DNA of 64,000 nucleotides. It comes from Coleophora flavipennella (Eukaryota; Arthropoda; Insecta; Lepidoptera; Coleophoridae). A program made the position numbers and the translations under genes. The notes under the pieces were generated by a model. It searched no databases. It was not told where the DNA came from and saw nothing but the letters and a program-made list of their open reading frames with translations. The DNA is taken from positions 151,501-215,500 of the forward strand of contig OX369279.1 in assembly GCA_947284805.1 (NCBI GenBank). Direction: 5' to 3'. Position 1 is the first letter of the stretch. Every line of letters starts with the position of its first letter. This document shows, in pieces, positions 41,822 through 52,300 of the stretch.

Positions 41822-42289
41822 TTATTATTAGATAAAAAAGGAAGGACTTAAAGCATCTGCGTTTCGTTAATATGTTTTTGTTGATTTCTTAAATATTTTC
41901 AATTACTCTCAAAAACTGTACGATATTCGTTAGTTTTAGCTGTGATTGCATTACCTAATGTAATGTAACATTATTCTTGTGCCACACTTGATTGTTACCC
42001 TCAAAAATGTTTATTTATTAAATTTTGATGCCAATGATGGTTTATTTTATTGAAGATTTGATTTTTGACGCCGTATACGCCGCCGTTAAAGCCGCCGCCG
42101 GCCATTTTTGCCCTCTACGCCGCCGCCGAAGATTTTGGCATGGCGCACATGCACTGCATACCGTTGAGTTGCGTTTTACTTACATTACAACTTACGCGAG
42201 CCAGCCAGAGATAATGGCAAAGTCTACACTACGCTAAGCGGTGTCCCGAAATCATTAGAGTTTTTCTAGCCAAGCTGGCGAGTAATAAT
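41822..42289. other. Interval after the hAT remnant
   Basis: No gene. 42,065-42,135 has a GCCGCCG-rich patch (GACGCCGTATACGCCGCC, CTACGCCGCCGCCGAAG) giving a short accidental frame. A hAT 3' terminus was looked for and not found. Confidence 0.35.
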
Positions 42290-42740
42290 CTTACATTTCC
42301 AGAAAGATATCACGCTTACCACATTCAGCGTATCCAGTAGCTGAAGCTTTCGGATTACCGTAGAAGAGTAGTTTTCTGCCAAAGAAAGATAGAGAGGTCT
42401 CATTCCTGAGACATTCATTCATTCTTCCCACCCAGATTTTTTCAATAACATTCTATAGACCGGCGAATCTCGTTTTAAAGGGGCTGTATTTAACAATCAC
42501 AGCTGGGCCAATGAAAATTCATGGCTAGCAAGAGCATCAAATTTGCAACATCGCTACAGCGTAAAAATGTGGTCGGGAATCGTAAATGGCGAACTAATTG
42601 GCCCTTTCGAGCTTCCTTCTAGGTTTAACGGAGAAACCTGATTAAACCTAATGCAGAATGACCTGTACGAATTGCTGGAAGTTGTGAATTTGGACATAAG
42701 AAGAAACATGATTTTCCAAAATGACGGTGCGTCTTGTCTA
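42290..42740 (+). pseudogene. Tc1/mariner-superfamily transposase remnant
   Basis: Degenerate but ordered motifs: RYHAYHIQRIQ, a broken DYRRRVVFC stretch, then after frame changes NNHSWANENSWLARASNLQHRYSVKMWSGIVNGELIGPFELP, FNGE, YLNLMQNDLYELLEVVNLDIRRNMIFQNDGAS. The Q-h-r-ysvkmWsGIv.g.liGPfe...t.gE.Yl..l and FQ.DGA pattern belongs to the DD(E/D) catalytic region of mariner-like transposases. The sequence stops just after the second-Asp region (NDGA) and runs into unrelated TCTCGAG-rich DNA. No TIR seen. Confidence 0.65.
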
Positions 42741-43744
42741 GCTAGGGTTTGTCAAGTCTCGAGGTTTTGAAAGTTTTGGGACTCGAGATGTCTCGAGCTG
42801 AATTTCCCGGGACTTTCGAGACATTCGAGACATAAAGTAAACAATTAATTTTGACGTTTTTCATGATATTTTTATTATAAAATAGGTCCCTATATGGTAA
42901 ATCTCAATAATATCTAACCTAACCAATCACGGGAATTAACAAGTTAGGTGATTGATACACTGTACGTACATACTGTAATGTAAAGTCATCCGAAAGGAAG
43001 GGTGCTTGAAACGATATATTTATATAATTTTAACCATTACTAAACTGTTCTTTTAGGGCCAGCAATCGCGTAGACAAATTAGGCACTGAACTAGCGACCT
43101 CATGCGCCTTAGTCCGCGTGTACTTCATTGTAAATTTTTAACGCGTTACCATAATAAAAAGTTACAACAGTAAATTTTATCAGTGCCAAAGTTCAGCTAA
43201 ATCCATTCATTTTTCAGAGCGTTATTGACTAACAAACAATCATATTTTTATTATATTAGTAAGATACGTAACTGCCTTGAAAATTGTTTTGATATTACAT
43301 AGTGCCAATCCAAGTCAAAGGGTAACATGAAAAATGTTCAAGTAGGTGTAAAGTACCTACTAATATTGCTTACCTACTTACTTAAAATGATAATATTGTG
43401 CGATTTATTAAGATAAATAAAGGAGTATTGTTACATAATTAATAAAACTGTTTTAATGTAAAACACTATAGGTTTTTTTAAATTGATTACTTTTAGGTCA
43501 TCCATCATAATTATTAATAACATAAAATGAGGCAAAAGAATTGTTTTACAGTTTTTTTAATGTGTCACTGATTGTTCAATCTGAGATTATTTAAATACTT
43601 GAGATGATGCCTTATTAATGTTGGTCATAAGAATGATAAATAAAGCTAAAATATTTTTTCCGACACCAACTTTTTAGCTCATTTTCGGCTTACTTAGTTT
43701 GGGAGCCGATTTCGTCGTAAATTCGCTTATTAAGAGTAACCCTT
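42741..43744. other. Non-coding AT-rich interval
   Basis: 42,755-42,830 is rich in TCTCGAG/GAGACATTCGAGAC words, possibly the edge of an unidentified repeat. The remainder shows no coding or repeat signal. Confidence 0.4.
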
Positions 43745-43745
43745 T

Positions 43746-44308
43746 TAGGGTTCCGTAGTACAATAAGGAACCCCATAGTTTCGTCATGTCTGTCTGTCCG
43801 TGTGTCCGTGGCCTAGCTCCTAGACTATTTAGTAGTCAAGAGCTGAAATTTGGCAAAGATATATACATATAATAACGCGGAGAACTGTAAAAAATTTTTT
43901 AAAAAAAACTTCTTTAACCATTTTACAATTAAGGGTTGCGTTTTCGAAAAAAAAGGCTTGAAAGTGGTAAATTTTGTTGGAGTCGAGTGTCCCAACCCCT
44001 AATAACTAAACCGCTGTATTTGTAAATTTGAAAAAAACATGAAAGTAGTCTATATCATCATTACAGCTCATATACGTCCCCACCGAGGGGCTCGAGCCTA
44101 TATAATGAATTTAAAAGGACAACTATCACGGCTAAGTAGGCTTTCTTAGTTTAGGATATATATACTGTGGTTTAGGAGAAATAGTCGATCAACTTCAGAT
44201 GTACAGTTCGATTTGTAAAAAATTAATAGATTATTCATACAATATGTTCTAAAACACAATTTTGTTTTTTAAAAGAAACATTATTTTTTTGAAAAACTAC
44301 GGAACCCT
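43746..44308. repeat. GGGTTCCGTAG ... CTACGGAACCCT dispersed repeat, about 560 bp
   Basis: Left TAGGGTTCCGTAGTAC and right ACTACGGAACCCTA are complementary ends. Just inside the left end are AAGGAACCCCATAGTTTCG and TGTCTGTCTGTCCGTGTGTCC, the standard order of this lepidopteran repeat. Its right side continues after the mariner insertion as CGTACTTGGCGCGAG (44,603-44,617). Confidence 0.65.
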
Positions 44309-44313
44309 ACCTA

Positions 44314-44599
44314 GGCTGTTTGATAAGTACCCGTTTACTAAATATATTAATATCACTGACCGAAAATAAGTATACCACCTTTTTAAGCCATTTTTCAGAG
44401 GCGGGAAAAATAAAAAAGAATTGCATTATTTTGTTTTTTTTCTCATTTGACAGCGATTTAGTGAAAGCGTGAACTTAAAATTGTTAAAATGGAGAAAGAA
44501 CAGTATCGGTCTGTAATTAGATTCTTGTTTTTGGAAGGAAAAACATGTGATGAAATAAAATGTTTTTTTTTGCCATAAACGGGTACTTATCAAACAGCC
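44314..44599 (+). mobile_element. Internally deleted mariner element
   Basis: 286 bp with inverted ends GGCTGTTTGATAAGTACCCG and CGGGTACTTATCAAACAGCC, exact complements over 20 bases. TA precedes the left end; the right flank has been altered. It interrupts the GGAACCCT-type repeat. The inside carries the start of a transposase gene (next entry) joined directly to the right end. Confidence 0.88.
44489..44578 (+). pseudogene. Mariner transposase N-terminal stub, 29 codons
   Basis: ATG at 44,489 codes MEKEQYRSVIRFLFLEGKTC, DEIK, then CFFLP and a stop read into the right terminus. This is the first helix-turn-helix start typical of mariner transposases, whose full proteins are about 340-350 aa. 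The rest is deleted, as in many mariner deletion derivatives. No catalytic residues remain. Confidence 0.8.
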
Positions 44600-44849
44600 C
44601 TCGTACTTGGCGCGAGTTTTTTTATCGTAAAGTAAGCTGATAAACTGTTGAAGTTTTAATAAAAGTAATTTAAACCTATGAGACATTAATTTCGTATTAT
44701 TAAAAGAATTTTGATTGATCTCCGTCCAACCAAAACCTACAATCGACACTTTTTTCGGTAACTTGATATAAAGAATGTTGTGTATTAGTTGCAAGAGTGA
44801 TTCAACACGGTGTATTAGGTGCAAGAGTGATTCAACACGATTATGTTGC

Positions 44850-45057
44850 AGAAAAAGAAATCAAAAAATTCTTACAATTGTTCAAGTTATGATTTTTTTT
44901 AATTTGCTAGAGTAGAAATTACGTAAATACACATTTAAAAATCATAATTTCTAAACTACAAAAAATCGCTAAACATACTCGTACATGGGGTATTTCCGAT
45001 TACACCCAGGTGTGAGGAATCAAAAAAAATGACGTCACTTTTTGGACCACATACTTA
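44850..45057 (-). mobile_element. TACAGGGTGGTCCA-type MITE fragment, copy 2
   Basis: Reverse complement of 30,671-30,893: shared CAAGTTATGATTTT, CTAAACTACAAAAAATCGCT, TACATGGGGTATTT, GACGTCA and TTTTTGGACCAC at its end. The CCCTGTA terminus itself is eroded. Confidence 0.65.
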
Positions 45058-45114
45058 GAATAACAACACTAAGAATAAAACGTGTAGTTTGTAGCATTGA
45101 AAATATGTTTCCAG

Positions 45115-45177
45115 CTGTGCCGTCCATCTGCAGAGAGGAGGCGCGCGAAGCATTAGTACGGAAGCAGATTGACGATA
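45115..45177 (+). CDS. Candidate internal exon of an unknown gene
   Basis: A short segment with a good acceptor (ATATGTTTCCAG at 45,103-45,114) and a strong donor (GATAG|GTAACT) that is open in only one of three frames, giving VPSICREEAREALVRKQIDDR, a charged helical peptide. Composition is more GC-rich than the surroundings. I do not recognise the protein and cannot find partner exons, so it may be chance. The opposite strand also has an acceptor-like CTCTCTGCAG here. Confidence 0.3.
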
Positions 45178-45651
45178 GGTAACTTTTTGAAAGTCAGTCA
45201 TTAATTCAGTACATTGGCCGTCCAGATTTGAACCGATATAATTTAATTGTTCATAATAAGTTAAAACTGGATGCCGGCAGCGCAGGATATTGGTTGCGGT
45301 GATGGCCGAAGGGTTATCGACGGCTTTTACGTCGGTTACAAACCATTTTTATAGAGAGCCTTGGAGGCGTTGACACAGTGTTTGTTTTGATCGAGTACAT
45401 GAGATAGTAGGTATCTAAACTTTACACATTCTTATGTACCTAGACTTCTAAAATTGAATTTTGCAAAGAATTTTGCAATTGTGTCAGACCGAGTACATTC
45501 AAAATACGATCTTACGTATTATTTACCTACATGACCACGTTTTTAAGTGCTGACCCTTATTCTACTCTGCTTTGCTTCCATTAGACAAAAAGTCAGTAGG
45601 CGACAACTTATGTTCTGTATCACACTAGCAGCAACACTAGAGTGGCACAGT

Positions 45652-45903
45652 TCAGCTAGCCCCGCGGGCGGCGGCGGCGGCGGCGGGTGCGGCGGCGGCG
45701 CGGTGCACGGCGGCGGCGCGCGGCGCGAGGCTGGCGAGCCCGAGCAGGCGCGACACGGTGTCCCAGGTGGAGTCGGCGCGCGCCCGCGCTCGCGCCGTGC
45801 CGTCGCGCAACACCGCGCGCAGATGGTCCGGCCGCGCACGCAGCTCGGCGGCGCGCGCGCGCAGTGGGCTCAGCGTCGCCACCAGCGCTTCCGCTACTAC
45901 GCC
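45652..45903 (-). CDS. WARS2: Probable last exon of mitochondrial tryptophanyl-tRNA synthetase
   Basis: Minus-strand GC-rich frame of 83 codons after an acceptor-type GGTGTCGCAG (complement 45,904-45,913), ending at the TAG complement 45,652-45,654. It reads VVAEALVATLSPLRARAAEL, RPDHLRAVLRDGTARARARADSTWDTVSRLLGL, then an Ala-rich tail. The order P-h-r...l...p..L..vL..G...A...A..T...V..llG is the conserved C-terminal helix region of bacterial and mitochondrial TrpRS, which charges mitochondrial tRNA-Trp. The catalytic HIGH and KMSKS motifs would be in upstream exons at higher coordinates; none is seen before the satellite array, so the array probably lies in an intron or the exon is orphaned. 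The extra Ala/Arg-rich tail after the family's usual end is unusual. The match is from memory of the family and moderate. Confidence 0.5.
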   Translation of the reverse strand, partial: GVVAEALVATLSPLRARAAELRARPDHLRAVLRDGTARARARADSTWDTVSRLLGLASLAPRAAAVHRAAAAPAAAAAARGAS

Positions 45904-46341
45904 CTGCGACACCACATACAGCCACTAAATATGTATATGAGCTGATATTACGATGATCGACTTACAAAGCTTTCTTAAAATCATAACTGCCATTTTGAAA
46001 TTTTTGCATTTGTTTTTTTTTGTATGGCAGAATTTTGCCAGTATTACTAACCAGTACTACCACTTAATAGTATATTAACAACTGTTCCTACTGGCAGGCC
46101 CCGTCACTCGCTCAACGTCGCACGTTATATACCTACCGGCTGGTGTACACCGGGTGTACAATTATCAGTGGGGTGACGCTCGGTCGCGCGCCTGAGCGCT
46201 CGCACGGCAGGGCAAAAATCACGTAATTATTGTGATATTATAATCATTATTTATTTAAGAGACAACATGGGTCCATACATGTTAGTAAAAAACATATTGA
46301 CTATGTAAAACAAGAAAAATACAGCTAAGAGATCCATTAAT
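45904..46341. other. Interval before the satellite
   Basis: If the WARS2 assignment is right this is intron. No further exon, TIR or known repeat recognised. Confidence 0.35.
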
Positions 46342-49300
46342 TAATATAGTAAACATGCCCAGCGTGTGGGTGAACCAGGACAGACACCCAGTGCTTCTGC
46401 AACATACGACTGGGTGTAATATAGTAAACATGCCCAGAGTGTGGGTGAACCAGAGCGGACACCCAGTGCTTCTGCAACATACGACTGGGTGTAATATAGT
46501 AAACATGCCCAGAGTGTGGGTGAACCAGGGCGGACACCCAGTGCTTCTGCAACATACGACTGGGTGTAATATAGTAAACATGCCCAGAGTGTGGGTGAAC
46601 CAGGACAGACACCCAGTGCTTCTGCAACATACGACTGGGTGTAATATAGTAAACATGCCCTGCGTGTGGGTGAACCAGGACAGACACCCAGTGCTTCTGC
46701 AACATACGACTGGGTGTAATATAGTAAACATGCCCAGAGTGTGGGTGAACCAGGACAGACACCCAGTGCTTCTGCAACATACGACTGGGTGTAATATAGT
46801 AAACATGCCCAGCGTGTGGGTGAACCAGGGCGGACACCCAGTGCTTCTGCAACATACGACTGGGTGTAATATAGTAAACATGCCCAGAGTGTGGGTGAAC
46901 CAGGACAGACACCCAGTGCTTCTGCAACATACGACTGGGTGTAATATAGTAAACATGCCCAGAGTGTGGGTGAACCAGAGCGGACACCCAGTGCTTCTGC
47001 AACATACGACTGGGTGTAATATAGTAAACATGCCCAGAGTGTGGGTGAACCAGGACAGACACCCAGTGCTTCTGCAACATACGACTGGGTGTAATATAGT
47101 AAACATGCCCAGAGTGTGGGTGAACCAGGACAGACACCCAGTGCTTCTGCAGCACATCACTGGGTGTAATATAGTAAACATGCCCAGCGTGTGGGTGAAC
47201 CAGGACAGACACCCAGTGCTTCTGCAACATACGACTGGGTGTAATATAGTAAACATGCCCAGCGTGTGGGTGAACCAGGGCGGACACCCAGTGCTTCTGC
47301 AACATACGACTGGGTGTAATATAGTAAACATGCCCAGCGTGTGGGTGAACCAGGGCGGACACCCAGTGCTTCTGCAACATACGACTGGGTGTAATATAGT
47401 AAACATGCCCAGAGTGTGGGTGAACCAGGACAGACACCCAGTGCTTCTGCAACATACGACTGGGTGTAATATAGTAAACATGCCCAGAGTGTGGGTGAAC
47501 CAGAGCGGACACCCAGTGCTTCTGCAACATACGACTGGGTGTAATATAGTAAACATGCCCAGAGTGTGGGTGAACCAGGACAGACACCCAGTGCTTCTGC
47601 AACATACGACTGGGTGTAATATAGTAAACATGCCCAGAGTGTGGGTGAACCAGGACAGACACCCAGTGCTTCTGCAGCACATCACTGGGTGTAATATAGT
47701 AAACATGCCCAGCGTGTGGGTGAACCAGGACAGACACCCAGTGCTTCTGCAACATACGACTGGGTGTAATATAGTAAACATGCCCAGCGTGTGGGTGAAC
47801 CAGGGCGGACACCCAGTGCTTCTGCAACATACGACTGGGTGTAATATAGTAAACATGCCCAGCGTGTGGGTGAACCAGGGCGGACACCCAGTGCTTCTGC
47901 AACATACGACTGGGTGTAATATAGTAAACATGCCCAGCGTGTGGGTGAACCAGGGCGGACACCCAGTGCTTCTGCAGCACATGACTGAGTGTAATATAGT
48001 AAACATGCCCAGCGTGTGGGTGAACCAGGGCGGACACCCAGTGCTTCTGCAGCACATGACTGGGTGTAATATAGTAAACATGCCCAGCGTGTGGGTGAAC
48101 CAGGGCGGACACCCAGTGCTTCTGCAACATACGACTGGGTGTAATATAGTAAACATGCCCAGCGTGTGGGTGAACCAGGGCGGACACCCAGTGCTTCTGC
48201 AACATACGACTGGGTGTAATATAGTAAACATGCCCAGAGTGTGGGTGAACCAGGACAGACACCCAGTGCTTCTGCAACATACGACTGGGTGTAATATAGT
48301 AAACATGCCCAGAGTGTGGGTGAACCAGAGCGGACACCCAGTGCTTCTGCAACATACGACTGGGTGTAATATAGTAAACATGCCCAGAGTGTGGGTGAAC
48401 CAGGACAGACACCCAGTGCTTCTGCAACATACGACTGGGTGTAATATAGTAAACATGCCCAGAGTGTGGGTGAACCAGGACAGACACCCAGTGCTTCTGC
48501 AGCACATCACTGGGTGTAATATAGTAAACATGCCCAGCGTGTGGGTGAACCAGGACAGACACCCAGTGCTTCTGCAACATACGACTGGGTGTAATATAGT
48601 AAACATGCCCAGCGTGTGGGTGAACCAGGGCGGACACCCAGTGCTTCTGCAACATACGACTGGGTGTAATATAGTAAACATGCCCAGCGTGTGGGTGAAC
48701 CAGGGCGGACACCCAGTGCTTCTGCAACATACGACTGGGTGTAATATAGTAAACATGCCCAGAGTGTGGGTGAACCAGGACAGACACCCAGTGCTTCTGC
48801 AACATACGACTGGATGTAATATAGTAAACATGCCCAGCGTGTGGGTGAACCAGGGCGGACACCCAGTGCTTCTGCAGCACATGACTGAGTGTAATATAGT
48901 AAACATGCCCAGCGTGTGGGTGAACCAGGGCGGACACCCAGTGCTTCTGCAGCACATGACTGGGTGTAATATAGTAAACATGCCCAGCGTGTGGGTGAAC
49001 CAGGGCGGACACCCAGTGCTTCTGCAACATACGACTGGGTGTAATATAGTAAACATGCCCAGCGTGTGGGTGAACCAGGGCGGACACCCAGTGCTTCTGC
49101 AGCACATCACTGGGTGTAATATAGTAAACATGCCCAGCGTGTGGGTGAACCAGGACAGACACCCAGTGCTTCTGCAACATACGACTGGGTGTAATATAGT
49201 AAACATGCCCAGCGTGTGGGTGAACCAGGGCGGACACCCAGTGCTTCTGCAGCACATCACTGGGTGTAATATAGTAAACATGCCCAGCGTGTGGGTGAAC

Positions 49301-52300
49301 CAGGACAGACACCCAGTGCTTCTGCAACATACGACTGGGTGTAATATAGTAAACATGCCCAGAGTGTGGGTGAACCAGGACAGACACCCAGTGCTTCTGC
49401 AACATACGACTGGGTGTAATATAGTAAACATGCCCAGAGTGTGGGTGAACCAGGACAGACACCCAGTGCTTCTGCAACATACGACTGGGTGTAATATAGT
49501 AAACATGCCCAGAGTGTGGGTGAACCAGGACAGACACCCAGTGCTTCTGCAACATACGACTGGGTGTAATATAGTAAACATGCCCAGAGTGTGGGTGAAC
49601 CAGGACAGACACCCAGTGCTTCTGCAACATACGACTGGATGTAATATAGTAAACATGCCCAGCGTGTGGGTGAACCAGGACAGACACCCAGTGCTTCTGC
49701 AACATACGACTGGGTGTAATATAGTAAACATGCCCAGAGTGTGGGTGAACCAGGACAGACACCCAGTGCTTCTGCAACATACGACTGGGTGTAATATAGT
49801 AAACATGCCCAGCGTGTGGGTGAACCAGGGCGGACACCCAGTGCTTCTGCAGCACATGACTGGGTGTAATATAGTAAACATGCCCAGCGTGTGGGTGAAC
49901 CAGGGCGGACACCCAGTGCTTCTGCAGCACATGACTGGGTGTAATATAGTAAACATGCCCAGCGTGTGGGTGAACCAGGGCGGACACCCAGTGCTTCTGC
50001 AACATACGACTGGGTGTAATATAGTAAACATGCCCAGCGTGTGGGTGAACCAGGGCGGACACCCAGTGCTTCTGCAGCACATCACTGGGTGTAATATAGT
50101 AAACATGCCCAGCGTGTGGGTGAACCAGGACAGACACCCAGTGCTTCTGCAACATACGACTGGGTGTAATATAGTAAACATGCCCAGCGTGTGGGTGAAC
50201 CAGGGCGGACACCCAGTGCTTCTGCAACATACGACTGGGTGTAATATAGTAAACATGCCCAGCGTGTGGGTGAACCAGGGCGGACACCCAGTGCTTCTGC
50301 AACATACGACTGGGTGTAATATAGTAAACATGCCCAGAGTGTGGGTGAACCAGGACAGACACCCAGTGCTTCTGCAACATACGACTGGGTGTAATATAGT
50401 AAACATGCCCAGAGTGTGGGTGAACCAGGACAGACACCCAGTGCTTCTGCAGCACATCACTGGGTGTAATATAGTAAACATGCCCAGCGTGTGGGTGAAC
50501 CAGGACAGACACCCAGTGCTTCTGCAACATACGACTGGGTGTAATATAGTAAACATGCCCAGCGTGTGGGTGAACCAGGGCGGACACCCAGTGCTTCTGC
50601 AACATACGACTGGGTGTAATATAGTAAACATGCCCAGCGTGTGGGTGAACCAGGGCGGACACCCAGTGCTTCTGCAGCACATGACTGGGTGTAATATAGT
50701 AAACATGCCCAGCGTGTGGGTGAACCAGGGCGGACACCCAGTGCTTCTGCAACATACGACTGGGTGTAATATAGTAAACATGCCCAGAGTGTGGGTGAAC
50801 CAGGACAGACACCCAGTGCTTCTGCAACATACGACTGGATGTAATATAGTAAACATGCCCAGCGTGTGGGTGAACCAGGGCGGACACCCAGTGCTTCTGC
50901 AGCACATGACTGAGTGTAATATAGTAAACATGCCCAGCGTGTGGGTGAACCAGGGCGGACACCCAGTGCTTCTGCAACATACGACTGGGTGTAATATAGT
51001 AAACATGCCCAGCGTGTGGGTGAACCAGGGCGGACACCCAGTGCTTCTGCAGCACATCACTGGGTGTAATATAGTAAACATGCCCAGCGTGTGGGTGAAC
51101 CAGGACAGACACCCAGTGCTTCTGCAACATACGACTGGGTGTAATATAGTAAACATGCCCAGCGTGTGGGTGAACCAGGGCGGACACCCAGTGCTTCTGC
51201 AACATACGACTGGGTGTAATATAGTAAACATGCCCAGCGTGTGGGTGAACCAGGGCGGACACCCAGTGCTTCTGCAACATACGACTGGGTGTAATATAGT
51301 AAACATGCCCAGAGTGTGGGTGAACCAGGACAGACACCCAGTGCTTCTGCAACATACGACTGGGTGTAATATAGTAAACATGCCCAGCGTGTGGGTGAAC
51401 CAGGGCGGACACCCAGTGCTTCTGCAACATACGACTGGGTGTAATATAGTAAACATGCCCAGAGTGTGGGTGAACCAGGACAGACACCCAGTGCTTCTGC
51501 AACATACGACTGGATGTAATATAGTAAACATGCCCAGCGTGTGGGTGAACCAGGGCGGACACCCAGTGCTTCTGCAGCACATGACTGAGTGTAATATAGT
51601 AAACATGCCCAGCGTGTGGGTGAACCAGGGCGGACACCCAGTGCTTCTGCAGCACATGACTGGGTGTAATATAGTAAACATGCCCAGCGTGTGGGTGAAC
51701 CAGGGCGGACACCCAGTGCTTCTGCAACATACGACTGGGTGTAATATAGTAAACATGCCCAGAGTGTGGGTGAACCAGGACAGACACCCAGTGCTTCTGC
51801 AACATACGACTGGGTGTAATATAGTAAACATGCCCAGCGTGTGGGTGAACCAGGGCGGACACCCAGTGCTTCTGCAACATACGACTGGGTGTAATATAGT
51901 AAACATGCCCAGAGTGTGGGTGAACCAGGACAGACACCCAGTGCTTCTGCAACATACGACTGGATGTAATATAGTAAACATGCCCAGCGTGTGGGTGAAC
52001 CAGGGCGGACACCCAGTGCTTCTGCAGCACATGACTGAGTGTAATATAGTAAACATGCCCAGCGTGTGGGTGAACCAGGGCGGACACCCAGTGCTTCTGC
52101 AGCACATGACTGGGTGTAATATAGTAAACATGCCCAGCGTGTGGGTGAACCAGGGCGGACACCCAGTGCTTCTGCAACATACGACTGGGTGTAATATAGT
52201 AAACATGCCCAGCGTGTGGGTGAACCAGGGCGGACACCCAGTGCTTCTGCAGCACATCACTGGGTGTAATATAGTAAACATGCCCAGCGTGTGGGTGAAC

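Noticed and set aside
45547..45956. Plus-strand and other minus-strand frames at the GC-rich patch
   Set aside because: Low-complexity Arg/Ala/Pro shadows; only one minus-strand frame resembles a known protein end.
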